From CAWUEX02 sp963921305 (GTDB taxonomy: Bacteria; Pseudomonadota; Alphaproteobacteria; Rhodospirillales; Rhodospirillaceae), in contig CAWUEX030000002.1 in NCBI GenBank assembly GCA_963921305.4, positions 2,294,001 through 2,358,000 of the forward strand: a stretch of 64,000 nt of DNA, given 5' to 3'. Under the pieces are notes generated by a model that was not told where the DNA came from, did not search any database, and saw only the letters and a program-made list of their open reading frames with translations. The translations under genes and the position numbers were made by a program. Positions 24,027 through 33,949 of this stretch are shown here, in pieces. Positions within the stretch are counted from its first letter, which is position 1. Every line of letters starts with the position of its first letter.

Positions 24027-26129
24027 ATGCTTTATCTGTCTCAAAAACCCTGGTCCGCTGCCGAAATCGGCGCGCTGGCCGAGCACGTCGAGACCATCGC
24101 CGCGACGAACAGCCGGTTCGAGGTGATCGATCCCATCGCGCCGGTCATTCTGCTCGCTCATTCATCGGCGGCAGAGGGGGTAAAACGGTCCGATGTCATG
24201 AAGGCGTTGTCAGATCTCGCGGCAGAAAAGAGTGTTTATCTCGGTGGCTCGGTCGTCGTTGACTGTAAAACGGCAGGTGCGCCCATCACTGTTGGCTTTC
24301 TCATCAGTTCGGACGGCGACGTGTTGATCGAGACCGAGAAGGTGTCTCCCGAACTCGTTAATGGCTTGGCCACCGATCAAACCAGTGCGCTCAGCGCACC
24401 CAAAACGTTTAAAGCTGCCAAGACCCCCATCGGCCAGGTCGGTATTCTTCCCGGCGAAGACATTCTGTTCCCGCATCTCTCCCGCAGTCTCGTGTGGGCC
24501 GGGGCTGAGATTATCTTTAATCCCTGCGCAGAAGTGGCCGACGACCTGTTTCAGGCCCGTCAAAATGCGCGCCTGGCCCGCGCCTTCGAGAACGTCGCCT
24601 ATGTTGCCGCGTCATCGCCGGTCACCCGGGGCGAAAACGGCATGGCCGTCTCTTATCCGGCGGCGAGCGGCCTTTCGGACTGGGCCGGCAGCCAGATGCG
24701 CGCGCAATCCGGTGAGGATTTCGTCAAAGTTGATGTCTACGCCGACAAGCTGCGCCGCCGCCGCGCAGCCATCTTCGGCGTTGCGCCGCTGCACCTGCGC
24801 GCCAACTTGTACGCCGACGGGTACAAAAAGCTCGTTGATGCGCAGGGCAAACTTCCGGCGCAGCCCAAGACTCGCGAGGACTGGGTCACGGAAGCCAAGC
24901 GCCGGCAGAAAGAGGCCGTCGCGCAAGCCGGTGACGGCGCGGAAACGGAATACGACGTCATTCTGGTGCAAAGCGTCAAAAAGATGATCCAGAAGACGTC
25001 GGACGTGCGGGCAATGATCACCGAAAACGTCCAGCGCGCACTGGAATTGCCGGGTCGCACCGCCTCCAACCCCAACGTGCGGTTGGTCGCGCTCTCCGAG
25101 TTTTTCATGACCGGCCAGGGCGGGCATGGCTACCGCTCGCCGATTACATTGCAGCGTCTGGCCATCCGCTATCCCGGTCCGGAAATGGAGCTGCTGTCCG
25201 AGTTCGCTCTCAAGCACAAAGTCTATCTCGCCGGATCGACGTTTGAGATCGACGACAAGCTGCCGGGCTACGTGTTCAACTCGGCCTTCATTCTCAATGA
25301 CTCCGGTGATCTGATTCACCGTTACCGCAAGATCCAATGCGCCGATGTGTGGGGGTCTCTGCCTGACACTACACCGGGCAGCATCTACGACCGCTATCTC
25401 GACACCTACGGCTATGACTTCCTGTTCCCGGTGGCCGATACGCCCATCGGCAAGCTGGCGACGATGGTGTGCTTTGACCAGGCCCACCCGGAAGTCGCAC
25501 GTATGCTGGTCAAGTACGGTGCGGAGGTGATCATTCATCCGTCGTCGGAAGGGCATGGCTCCGGCCGCCGCGGTTGGGATTTGGCCCGTCAAACCCGTGC
25601 CTTTGAGAATGTCGCCTACATTCTCTCGCCGCTGCCGGGCGGAGAGCATTTCAATCCGGACTCCAAGTGGGAACACACCAATCAGATGCGCGGCTACACC
25701 AAGATGGTGAACTTCGATGGCTCCATCCAGGGCGAGCTGGATACCCCTGGAGCCGCGACCCTGTCCGGCACGGTGGACCTGTTGGCGCTGCGCCGCGCCC
25801 GCGCCAATCCGCACCTCAATCTGCCGATGTGGGACGACCCGTCCGTCTACGCCGATATCTATGCCGGCGATGTCGGGTTGGAGAACAATCTCGCCAGTGA
25901 TGACCCGCTGGAAAATCCCTATCGTGGTATGCGTCCGTTGCGCAAAGTGCTCGGCAGCTATTTCGACCGCGGTATCTTCTTGCCGCCTGAAGTGCCGTCG
26001 TCGCGGTCGTTGTCGGTGCCCGGAAAAGCTCAGCCGGACTTCGACAAGCCGTCTGACAAGGCCAAGGCGCAAAAGCCCAAGACCTTGGCCGACGAAGACA
26101 AAATGGACGGCGAATACATCCAGGTCTGA
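24027..26129 (+). CDS. Double-domain nitrilase-superfamily protein (paralogue 3)
   Basis: I choose ATG 24027 because MLYLSQKPWSA aligns with the starts of the other two paralogues; an ATG eight codons earlier is possible. The 700-residue protein has a complete C-terminal triad: E358 in VALSEFFMTG, K435 in RYRKIQC and C482 in MVCFDQAHPE. The N-terminal domain is more degraded: His45 replaces Glu and Pro142 replaces the Cys (GILPGEDI), so it cannot catalyse by the usual mechanism. A Lys-rich tail of about 40 residues is unique to this copy. It is followed by a substrate-binding protein, an exported hydrolase and a Rieske oxygenase, in place of the exported Rossmann gene of the other copies. Confidence 0.85.
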   Translation: MLYLSQKPWSAAEIGALAEHVETIAATNSRFEVIDPIAPVILLAHSSAAEGVKRSDVMKALSDLAAEKSVYLGGSVVVDCKTAGAPITVGFLISSDGDVLIETEKVSPELVNGLATDQTSALSAPKTFKAAKTPIGQVGILPGEDILFPHLSRSLVWAGAEIIFNPCAEVADDLFQARQNARLARAFENVAYVAASSPVTRGENGMAVSYPAASGLSDWAGSQMRAQSGEDFVKVDVYADKLRRRRAAIFGVAPLHLRANLYADGYKKLVDAQGKLPAQPKTREDWVTEAKRRQKEAVAQAGDGAETEYDVILVQSVKKMIQKTSDVRAMITENVQRALELPGRTASNPNVRLVALSEFFMTGQGGHGYRSPITLQRLAIRYPGPEMELLSEFALKHKVYLAGSTFEIDDKLPGYVFNSAFILNDSGDLIHRYRKIQCADVWGSLPDTTPGSIYDRYLDTYGYDFLFPVADTPIGKLATMVCFDQAHPEVARMLVKYGAEVIIHPSSEGHGSGRRGWDLARQTRAFENVAYILSPLPGGEHFNPDSKWEHTNQMRGYTKMVNFDGSIQGELDTPGAATLSGTVDLLALRRARANPHLNLPMWDDPSVYADIYAGDVGLENNLASDDPLENPYRGMRPLRKVLGSYFDRGIFLPPEVPSSRSLSVPGKAQPDFDKPSDKAKAQKPKTLADEDKMDGEYIQV

Positions 26130-26157
26130 ATTTTCCACTCAGCCAGCGGAGCGAACC

Positions 26158-27696
26158 GTGGCCAAACTTAAGCTGTTGTTACTGGCGCTCGTTGCGGTGC
26201 TCACGGCGGGGGCAACCAATCCTGATCCGGTGTTTGCCCAGGACGAACGTGCGGTGCTCAAAGTGGGCGTGCCATCCCGCCCGCCTGGTCTCGGCAATCC
26301 GTATTCGTCGCTCCCCCTTGGGGTGATCAATCCCACTCATACGTTGTTCGACGCTCTGACAAACATCGGTGACAACGGTGAAATGCTGCCGGGGCTGGCG
26401 CTGTCCTGGGCGCCCGACGGTGAAACCGGATGGGTGTTTCAACTCCGGCCCGGTGTTGTGTTCTCCAACGGCGAGCCGTTCACGGCACAAACCGTGGCCG
26501 ACGTGCTCGCCTTCCTCGGCAGCCCCGAAGCCAGCGGCTACCCTGTCGGGACGGAAACCACGATGATCCAGGGCGCGGATGTGATCGATGACCTGACCGT
26601 ACGCATTGTCACCAACGGACCCGATGCCATCCTGCCGCGGCGCATGAGCTTCGTGTACATGGTGCCCATGACCTATTGGCAGGAGGTCGGCGCCGATGGA
26701 TTTGGCCTGGAGCCGGTGGGTTCGGGGCCTTTCAAGGTGCAGGACTGGGGACAAACCACTGGGCGGTATGTGTATGAGCGCAATCCGTCTTCATGGCGCT
26801 CGTCTGTCCACTTCGATGAATTACAATTTACCGCGATTGGCGATGTCATCAGCCGCTCGCAGGCGATGGTGAGCGGCCAGATCGACCTGTCCTTCAAGCT
26901 CAGTCTCGATCTGCTCGAAGACCTCGATGCGCGTGGCTTCAAGACCCTGGCGCGCAACACCTACTCGGTCGGCACCTGGGCTTTCCGGCAGATCGACCCG
27001 GACTCGCCGGTGGCGGATACCCGGGTGCGGCGCGCCATGAACCTTGCCATCAACCGCGACGCCATTGCCGAAGCCATTCTCACCGGCGTGTCCCGCCCCG
27101 TATCTCAGGTCGCGACAGAAGATGTCTTTGGCTACAACCCCGACATTCCGCTTTATCCGTTCGATCCCGAGCAGGCGCGTGCGCTTCTCCGTGATGCCGG
27201 CTATCCCAACGGTTTGTCGCTTAAAGCCATCGTCCGCAGTGATCCCTCGGTACCTGAGTCCACACTCATCAACCAGGTGATCCAGCAGAATCTTCGGGCC
27301 GTTGGGATTGACGTCGAAATGAATGCCATTCCCGGCACCCGCTGGCTGACGATGTACTTTTCGGGCGACTGGGAAGGCGGGCACATGCTGGAGGCGAGTT
27401 TCAATAACTCGATCCATGGCGATGTCATCCGCAGCCTCGAAACCGCGTCCTGCAAGAAGGCAGGCGCCTTCTTCTGCGACGAGGACATGCTCGCCCGCAT
27501 CGAGGAGAGCAACCGCACGCTCGATCCTGATCGCCGCGAGGCCATTCTCAAGGAGCTTGTCGCCGACCTTCATGACGATCCGCCCGGCATTTACCTATTC
27601 CCGTACTTTGATACGCTGGCTTACCGGCCGACGTTAGGCGAGCTGCCGATGACCGGTATGAAAATCGACTTGGAGCGCATGACGGAGCGACAATGA
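26158..27696 (+). CDS. ABC-type (family 5) substrate-binding protein, orphan
   Basis: The frame is open far upstream into the nitrilase gene, but GTG 26158 begins a good signal peptide (VAKLKLLLLALVAVLTAG, cleavage near VFAQ) after a GGAG. The 512-residue product matches family-5 peptide/opine/nickel-binding proteins: HTLFDALTNI, GLALSWAPDG, FQLRPGVVFSNGEPFTA, GSGPFKVQDW and VRRAMNLAINRDAIAEAIL. No permease or ATPase genes are nearby. Its last four bases overlap the hydrolase gene (ATGA). A close relative is at 52321-53844, also next to hydrolase-fold genes. Confidence 0.88.
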   Translation: MAKLKLLLLALVAVLTAGATNPDPVFAQDERAVLKVGVPSRPPGLGNPYSSLPLGVINPTHTLFDALTNIGDNGEMLPGLALSWAPDGETGWVFQLRPGVVFSNGEPFTAQTVADVLAFLGSPEASGYPVGTETTMIQGADVIDDLTVRIVTNGPDAILPRRMSFVYMVPMTYWQEVGADGFGLEPVGSGPFKVQDWGQTTGRYVYERNPSSWRSSVHFDELQFTAIGDVISRSQAMVSGQIDLSFKLSLDLLEDLDARGFKTLARNTYSVGTWAFRQIDPDSPVADTRVRRAMNLAINRDAIAEAILTGVSRPVSQVATEDVFGYNPDIPLYPFDPEQARALLRDAGYPNGLSLKAIVRSDPSVPESTLINQVIQQNLRAVGIDVEMNAIPGTRWLTMYFSGDWEGGHMLEASFNNSIHGDVIRSLETASCKKAGAFFCDEDMLARIEESNRTLDPDRREAILKELVADLHDDPPGIYLFPYFDTLAYRPTLGELPMTGMKIDLERMTERQ

Positions 27697-28640
27697 TCAA
27701 AAGACTTACAGCGCAATTTTGCTTTGTCTTTGCTTTCGCGCTGAGTCTGGTCACCGGGGGCGCTGTCCACGCCGCCGATGACGTTAAAGTTTATCAAATC
27801 GAAGGTTCCGGCGGGGTGCCGCTGAACGTTGCTGAGGCGGGTACACCCGGCGATCCTGGTCTCCTGCTCATTCACGGCAATGGGCAAAGTTACCTGAGTT
27901 GGCACCGCCAACTTGAGTCCGATCTCGCTGACACCCACCACATCGTTGCGTTCGACCTGCGCGGACATGGAAATTCCGGCAAGCCCTCACAGCCCGAAGC
28001 CTATAACCGGGCGTGCATCTGGGCCGAAGACATCGAAGCCGTGATGGCGGCAACGGGTCTGGAGCAGCCGGTCATGGCGGGCTGGTCGCGCGGTGGTCTC
28101 ATCGCGATGCATTACGTCCGCTGCCGGGGAACAGATGCGCTGGCGGGCATCGTCATGGTCGGGTCGCGCGGGCGTTTGGTTGAAGTGCCGTTGCCGCCGG
28201 CCGGTTCCGCGCCGCGTTCAAGCCAATCCGACCTCGAATCTCAGGACTTACGGGCGAACATGCGTGGCGCCGAACGCTTTGCGCTGCAAATGACGGCGAC
28301 GCCGCCCGACCCGGAGTGGCTGAAAATCTCGACGGCGATGAACATCATGGCGCCGCCCTACGCCCGCCGGGCGATGCGCGCGCCGGTGATGGACCCCGAC
28401 GGCAATGTGGTCACGAGCTATGCCAGCCTTATCGGCCAACTCAGCCAAATTCCGTTTATGGCCATCCTCGGCGCGGACGATGCGATACGGGACTCTGGCG
28501 ACCTCGCGGAGGCGTACCGCGCCGCGATTCCGGGTGCGACGATCCACATGTATCCCGGGGTCGGTCATTCGCCATTTCTTGAGGCGCCTGATAGGTTTAA
28601 TGCCGACCTTGCTGCGTTTGCGGCCAAGGCACGTCAGTAA
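27693..28640 (+). CDS. Exported alpha/beta-fold hydrolase
   Basis: The 315-residue protein begins with a signal peptide (MIKRLTAQFCFVFAFALSLVTGGAVHAA) and is therefore periplasmic. The hydrolase motifs are complete: LLLIHGNGQSYLSW (oxyanion region), FDLRGHGNSGKP, the elbow AGWSRGG with a normal Ser, AILGADDAI with the acid, and GVGHSPFLEAP with the catalytic His. The start overlaps the preceding binding-protein stop, so the two are translationally coupled. A periplasmic esterase that trims a substrate before capture or import is a reasonable inference. Confidence 0.88.
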   Translation: MIKRLTAQFCFVFAFALSLVTGGAVHAADDVKVYQIEGSGGVPLNVAEAGTPGDPGLLLIHGNGQSYLSWHRQLESDLADTHHIVAFDLRGHGNSGKPSQPEAYNRACIWAEDIEAVMAATGLEQPVMAGWSRGGLIAMHYVRCRGTDALAGIVMVGSRGRLVEVPLPPAGSAPRSSQSDLESQDLRANMRGAERFALQMTATPPDPEWLKISTAMNIMAPPYARRAMRAPVMDPDGNVVTSYASLIGQLSQIPFMAILGADDAIRDSGDLAEAYRAAIPGATIHMYPGVGHSPFLEAPDRFNADLAAFAAKARQ

Positions 28641-28666
28641 CAGTCAAATCACTTCAAGAGAAGGCC

Positions 28667-29887
28667 GTGCCGTCCCGCTCTTCCGACGCCTGGAACACTC
28701 CACCCGCATTGCCGGACGGCTCCGTCGTCTCAGGCGACGTGTACACCGACACGGGAGTCTATGCGGACGAAGTGCGCTCCATCTACGGGCAGACGTGGCG
28801 GTTCGCCTGTCACGAGAGCGAGGTGCCGGAGCCCTTTGACTACCGGCTCATCGATCACTGTGGCCAGTCGCTGATCGTTATCCGCGGCGATGACGGCCAG
28901 GTCCGGACCTTCTTCAATGTCTGTTCTCATCGCGGTGCCAAGCTGTTGAGTGAACCTGCAGGCAACGCATCGGCAATCACCTGCTTCTACCACCGCTGGA
29001 CCTACGACAGCCGCGGCGCCTGTACCGGTATTCCCCGTCCCGCGGGTTACCCTAAAGAGGCGGTTTCAAAACAATCAATGGGGCTACGCGAGGTGCGCAC
29101 GGACGTGCTGCACGGCCTGGTGTTCATTTGTCTGGCTGATGATGGGCCAGCCCTGACCGACTTTATCGGTTCCGCGCTGGATCAGTTTCAGGACATGCTC
29201 ACCGGTGTTCCGTTGGAGGTCTTTCATTTCAACCGCGCCGTTCTCGCGTGCAACTGGAAGGCCTGGCACGAGACCAATATGGATCTGTATCACGAGTTCA
29301 TGCATGTGGTGCTGCGTAAGACCCAGGTGAACGCGATGCCTATGGAAGACCGCAAGCTGATCACCTTTGCTAACGGACACGGCGGCAGTGGCGGCGATCT
29401 CAAGGCAAAATATGATGGCTATCAGGGGTTTTCAGGCCGGGGCGCTGACGTGCCCGCGTTGCCGGGTGTGGGGCCGGCCGATTTCCGTTTCATGAACCTG
29501 TTTCCGTCCACGGCGATCATTTCCCGGGGCACGGTGATCCGCATCGACACAGCCACTCCACTTGGTCCGAACCAGACCCTGCTTGAGATGCGCGGTCTGG
29601 GAATCAAAGGTGAACCCGAGGAGCACCGCCGTATCCGCCAGCGTCATCACAATCAGTATTGGGGTCCGTTCGGGCGCAACGTGCCCGAGGACATGATCGC
29701 GGCAGAATCTTGCGCCGATAGTTTCCGCTCCGAGGCCGGGCGGTATCAAATCATCGCCCGCGACGAAAACCTCACCGGGCAGGACGACGCTATCTTGCGC
29801 GGCTTTTACCAGGAATGGTCCAAGCGCACTGGGCGTGATCCCAGGAATCCAACAGGTCATCCACAGGGTCGACCGGTGGGTCAATGA
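28667..29887 (+). CDS. Rieske-type ring-hydroxylating oxygenase, alpha subunit
   Basis: The start is GTG 28667, 26 bases after the hydrolase gene. The 406-residue protein has a Rieske 2Fe-2S site (C86 and H88 in NVCSHRGA; C106 and H109 in CFYHRW) and the mononuclear iron ligands H209 and H213 in NMDLYHEFMHV, with D206 as the bridging Asp. The length fits the large subunit of aromatic-ring hydroxylating or demethylating oxygenases. No ferredoxin or reductase gene is adjacent, so electrons must come from proteins encoded elsewhere. The stop overlaps the start of the small subunit. Confidence 0.92.
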   Translation: MPSRSSDAWNTPPALPDGSVVSGDVYTDTGVYADEVRSIYGQTWRFACHESEVPEPFDYRLIDHCGQSLIVIRGDDGQVRTFFNVCSHRGAKLLSEPAGNASAITCFYHRWTYDSRGACTGIPRPAGYPKEAVSKQSMGLREVRTDVLHGLVFICLADDGPALTDFIGSALDQFQDMLTGVPLEVFHFNRAVLACNWKAWHETNMDLYHEFMHVVLRKTQVNAMPMEDRKLITFANGHGGSGGDLKAKYDGYQGFSGRGADVPALPGVGPADFRFMNLFPSTAIISRGTVIRIDTATPLGPNQTLLEMRGLGIKGEPEEHRRIRQRHHNQYWGPFGRNVPEDMIAAESCADSFRSEAGRYQIIARDENLTGQDDAILRGFYQEWSKRTGRDPRNPTGHPQGRPVGQ

Positions 29888-30360
29888 ACGATCTCAAGAA
29901 ATTGCTGGAAGGCGAGGCCGTACGGCCGTTGATCGGCCGGTTGGCTCTGGCGTTGGACGACGGCAACTTTGCTGCCTTTCTGGCGTTGTGCGACGATCCG
30001 TTCAACTACCGCATCCGGGTGTGGAGCCCGGAGCTTAAAAAGCAAATGACGTGGCTTGAGCATGACCGGGAGGGTTTGACCGAGTTGTTCAAAAGCCTGC
30101 CCGAACATTTGCAGCGGCCTGGCCGGCTGCACCGGCAGGTGACGGTGGCCACCGTGGAGCCGTCCAATACGGAAGACTATCTGGTGGTGACCAGCTCATT
30201 CATCGCCCATCACACCAGCCTGGAAGGGCAGACGCAGACGCTGGCTGTCGGGCGCTACTTGGATATCGTGAACATGTCAGCGGAGGCCATAGTGCTGACA
30301 GCCCGGGACGTCATGCTCGATACCCGCGACCTGGGGATCGGCCTGCACGTGCCTTTGTAG
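29884..30360 (+). CDS. Ring-hydroxylating oxygenase, beta subunit
   Basis: The 158-residue protein overlaps the alpha-subunit stop by four bases (ATGA). Its size and features (ALALDDGNFAAFLALCDDPFNYRI, a central basic segment HLQRPGRLHRQV, and the terminal ILTARDVMLDTRDL pattern) fit the SnoaL-like small subunit of Rieske oxygenases, which has a structural role in the alpha3beta3 hexamer. It is the last gene of the 26158-30360 run. Confidence 0.85.
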   Translation: MNDLKKLLEGEAVRPLIGRLALALDDGNFAAFLALCDDPFNYRIRVWSPELKKQMTWLEHDREGLTELFKSLPEHLQRPGRLHRQVTVATVEPSNTEDYLVVTSSFIAHHTSLEGQTQTLAVGRYLDIVNMSAEAIVLTARDVMLDTRDLGIGLHVPL

Positions 30361-30376
30361 GCCGGGCCGCCGTAGG

Positions 30377-30538
30377 TTAACCGCTGACGGCCTTGCGTTT
30401 GCCGGTCACAGCCTTGTATGCGGCGTGACCGACGATGAAAACCACCGCTAAGCCCAGAAAGACCCAGAACAGGTCCCAGGAAATGCCCTCAAGGGTTTGT
30501 TGTCCGTAGACGTCCCTGCTGTACCGGAACAACTCCAT
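30377..30538 (-). CDS. Small single-span membrane protein, 53 aa
   Basis: A 53-residue frame starts at ATG 30538 and stops at 30377. It reads MELFRYSRDVYGQQTLEGIS, then one membrane helix (WDLFWVFLGLAVVFIVGHAAY), then a basic tail KAVTGKRKAVSG. Its start lies inside the last 50 bases of the FAD-subunit gene in another frame, so translation could be coupled. The helix and the positive-inside tail look real. It may be a small membrane partner of the molybdenum enzyme or of the cytochrome b gene; no family is recognised. Confidence 0.55.
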   Translation of the reverse strand: MELFRYSRDVYGQQTLEGISWDLFWVFLGLAVVFIVGHAAYKAVTGKRKAVSG

Positions 30539-31532
30539 CGTTCGCGTTTCCTCTTACCGCCCGCTTAACCAGATTTTCCATCAGCGGGATTTTGAAATGA
30601 TTGTAATTCAGCGGCGTCGCACCCCGTGAGGCCGTGCTGCCCGCCAGTTCGGCTGTTTCCGCGTCAGGTGCGCTGCCGCGCACGATATCTTCCGGGCCTT
30701 TAAGGCGCTTGGGTACGCATTCCACCCCAGCACAGGCGATACGGATGTCCTGGACAATGCCGCCGGAGACAATCTTGGAACAGGCGACATTGACCAGCGG
30801 GAAGTCCCAGGTGTTCCGGTCGGCCACTTTTTCGAAATAGAAGTCTGCGCCGGCGAACGTTGTCGGCAGCTTGATGGCGGTCAGAATTTCGTTGGGTTCC
30901 ACCACTGTCATGCGCTCGATGTTGATGGCCGGGCCGATAAAGAACTCTTCCGCCGGTACTTCGCGCACGCCGTCGGGGCCTTGAATCACCATCACCGCAT
31001 CAAGGGCGACAACAGCGGATGCCGCGTCGGATGGCGTCACTGCCACACACCGCGATGCGCCGAACAGGCAGTGCTCGCGGTTCATGCCTTCCGGTGTGTC
31101 GGCGTAACAGGTGTTGCCGCCCGCCCGGTAGCAATCCAGGCCGGCGCGGTAATACCAGCACCGAGCGTCCTGGCAGAGGTTGCCACCTATGGTCGCGGCG
31201 TTGCGGATTTGCGGGCTGGCCACCCGGCCTGCGGCTTCCGCCAAGAGGCCGTAATTCTCAGTGATGAAAGCGTCGTTCTCGATCTCGGTGAGCGTGGTCA
31301 TCGCGCCGATTTCAACGCCATCCGCCGTTTGCCGGATACCTTGAAGCTCGGTCAGTCCGCCCAGGTCGATAACGGCCTCGGGCCGCTTTGCGCGATCTTT
31401 GAACCAGTCATAGCTGTCCTGGCCGCCCGCGACTTTCCAGCCGCGCTCCTGATACTTGTCCAGCAGTTCGATCGCATTGGCGACGTCCGATGGCTGAAAC
31501 AGCGCAAACTGCGGCATCATGTCTTTGGTCAT
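30489..31532 (-). CDS. FAD subunit of xanthine-dehydrogenase-family enzyme, with 4Fe-4S loop
   Basis: The 347-residue protein has the FAD-binding features of CoxM-type subunits: GWKVAGGQDSYDWFKD near residue 31 and ATIGGNLC at 113-120. After that come extra cysteines, C120, C125, C134, C142, C155 and C162, in a loop like those that hold a 4Fe-4S cluster in 4-hydroxybenzoyl-CoA reductase beta subunit and in PaoB. The C-terminal CO-dehydrogenase flavoprotein domain follows. It is third in the minus-strand order 2Fe-2S, molybdenum, FAD, and lies 12 bases after the molybdenum subunit. Its own frame is intact. The overall set is most like periplasmic aldehyde oxidoreductase PaoABC. Confidence 0.88.
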   Translation of the reverse strand: MTKDMMPQFALFQPSDVANAIELLDKYQERGWKVAGGQDSYDWFKDRAKRPEAVIDLGGLTELQGIRQTADGVEIGAMTTLTEIENDAFITENYGLLAEAAGRVASPQIRNAATIGGNLCQDARCWYYRAGLDCYRAGGNTCYADTPEGMNREHCLFGASRCVAVTPSDAASAVVALDAVMVIQGPDGVREVPAEEFFIGPAINIERMTVVEPNEILTAIKLPTTFAGADFYFEKVADRNTWDFPLVNVACSKIVSGGIVQDIRIACAGVECVPKRLKGPEDIVRGSAPDAETAELAGSTASRGATPLNYNHFKIPLMENLVKRAVRGNANDGVVPVQQGRLRTTNP

Positions 31533-31544
31533 GTCTGCGCCTCC

Positions 31545-33948
31545 TTACTGGCTAGCAATCTGCAGCGTCTTGTACGACTGCGGTTGCCCGGCCAGGGCGT
31601 TAATGATCATGTCGGGAACGACAGGGGTGCGGTTGAAGTAGACGCCTCCGAGCGCATCCGAAATGGCGCTCAGTAAGGCCGCTGCGGCGCAGCCCATCAG
31701 GGGTTCCCCGACACCGCGCACGCCAACTGGATTGGTCGGGTCTGGCTTATCGACAAAACCGACCACCATCTCCGGCGGCACGTCCAGATAAGAGGGCGGT
31801 TTGTTTTGATAAAACCCGATGTTGGCTGGCAGCCCATTTTGCGGGTCATAGACAATCCGTTCTAGACCGGCCATGCCAATGCCCATCACGGCGCCGCTGC
31901 GGATTTGGTGCGCCAGACCCATCGGATGAATGACCGTGCCACAGTCCACCGTCCCGACGTAATCCAAAATTTCGTACTTGCCTGTTTCCGTATCCAGCTC
32001 AATCTTCATGAAGCCGACAGCAAGTGCCGGAGGCAGGCTATCGAACGGCATAGTGTCTTTGGCGACACCAATCAGGCCAGTGCCGGCCATCGCCGCGACC
32101 GAATTCTTGGTGATCTGATGTATGTCCTCAGGCACCTCCTGACCGCTGTACTTGCCACCTAGCTCGATCGCCTTTTGTGCCGCCTGCGCGAAGGTCAGGT
32201 GATTGTCCGGGTTCGCCGTGGCGAACACCTTGTCGTCCCCGACGTCATAGTCGTTAGCATCGCCGCCAAGTTCCATCGCCGCGATTTCCAACAACTTCTG
32301 CTTCGCATCCATGGCACCCGCATAATTCGAACGGGACATGGTGTAAGACGTGTTGCTGCCGAACTGGCCAAGGTTCCACGGCAAGTTGCGGCGGGTGTCA
32401 CCGCGCTCGATCACGCAGTTCTCCCAGGAGCAGCCGAGCACTTCAGCGGCAACACGTGCCGTGGCGGCAAACGAGAACGTGCCCAGGTTACCGATACCGG
32501 TGTGGATGTGCACCTTGCCGTCCGGCGCGAGGCGCACCAGTCCATCAAACCCGCTGCCGCCGGCGGGGTGAAACGCCTGGCCAACCCCGATGCCGATCAC
32601 TTTCGAGCCGTTGCGCTGACCGCTTTGCTTTTTTGTCTCTTCCCAGTCGAATTTCTCCGCGCCTAAAGCAATGGCGTCACGCAGATAGGCGCTCGATACT
32701 GGGAAGTTTCGCGGCGCATAAGTCGACTCATTCGTTGTCGCGTTAATGTCGCGAATAACCAAACGGTCGACACCAAGTGTGTTTGCCGCCTTGTCCATCA
32801 GCGGCTCCATGACGCATGCCAGCTGGTTCTGGCCGGGTCCGCGCTGAGCCCCGGTTGCCGGAGTATTGGTGCAGACCGGTATGCCTTTGAAGCGCATCGC
32901 TTCCGGCGTATAGACCAGCGAAAGAGCGCCGCCGGCATTCAGGTAATCGGCAAAGCCGTCATTTGCACCGCTTTGCTGCACAATGTAGGTGTCTGCTGCG
33001 ATGAGGCGGCCGTCCTCACGGAAGCCCAGGCGCACGCTGCCCTGAAATCCGTTGCGCCGTGAGCCGAGATAATATTCCTCGGCCCGGGTGATGCGCAGCA
33101 TGCAGGGGCGGCCGGTTTTCTTCGACATATGCGCCGGGATTGTCGCCACTGGGTAGGCATTGCCCTTGGACCCAAATCCGCCACCGCAATACTCGGCAAC
33201 CAGGATTACGTCTTCAGGCTCAATGCCCAGGAACTTAGCGTAATTCGGAATCGTATAGGTATGGCTTTGCGTCGAGGCATGCAGGTAGCACTTGCCGTTC
33301 TGCCAATAAGCAAAGGCGCTGCGTGGCTCCATGCTCTGGTGAGGGTGTCCCGCGATGACGAAGGTTTCTTCTAAGACCAGCGCCGCCTCTTCGAATTTCG
33401 CATCGACGTCGCCGTATTCCCACTCGTCGCGGGGCTGACCCTTGGGTAGATCGTCATCACCAGCGGCGGCAAAGTCCCGCGCCGTCCACTTGATGCGCTG
33501 GGTCGGCTGATTTCGGTACGTGATGTTGCCCTCGTCGTGAACATCCGGACCGTCCGGGAATAGGCTTTGCAGCGGATCGATCACAAAGGGCAGGGGCTCA
33601 TACTCGATTCTGATTTTTTCCAGCGCGTTTGAGGCCGTTGTTTCATCTACGGCGGCAATCGCCAGGATCGGATCGCCCACAAACTTCGGGTTGTTGGTCA
33701 GGATCGGCATTTCCGGCGCGGGCGGGTTGGGCACTTCGTCCGCGGTAAGAATGTCGATAACACCGTCCCATTTTCAGTGCTTCAGACGCATCCATGTTCC
33801 GCACCCGGGCATGGGGCATCGGGCTGGTCAACAATTTAACGAACAGCATGCCTTCGGCGCGGAAGTCCTCGGCGTACTTCGCCTTGCCGGTGACCTTGGC
33901 GCGAACGTCGGGGGGCGTGAAATCTTTTCCGATATGTTTGTAAGCCAT
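31545..33948 (-). pseudogene. Molybdenum subunit of aldehyde/xanthine oxidoreductase, one-base frameshift
   Basis: The natural start is ATG 33948 (MAYKHIGKDFTPPDVRAKVTGKAKYAEDF). The frame runs to about SEALKM and is then lost at the CCC run 33767-33769; removing one base gives SEALKMDGVIDILTADEVPNPPAPEMPILTN and continues intact to the stop at 31545, 800 residues in total. The remaining part has the family segments YCGGGFGSKG, RGPGQNQ, GIGVGQAFHP and near the end GVRGVGEPLMG, which carries the conserved active-site Glu. With the repair it would be a full CoxL/XdhB-type subunit. As written the protein is split; error or recent mutation are both possible. Confidence 0.85.
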
Positions 33949-33949
33949 G

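Noticed and set aside
24612..26138. A 508-residue minus-strand frame opposite the third nitrilase gene
   Set aside because: It mirrors the nitrilase coding strand; similar mirror frames exist opposite the two paralogues, as expected for high-G+C DNA.
25717..26157. Upstream extension of the binding-protein frame into the nitrilase gene
   Set aside because: The extension is the nitrilase coding sequence in another frame; the signal peptide begins at GTG 26158.
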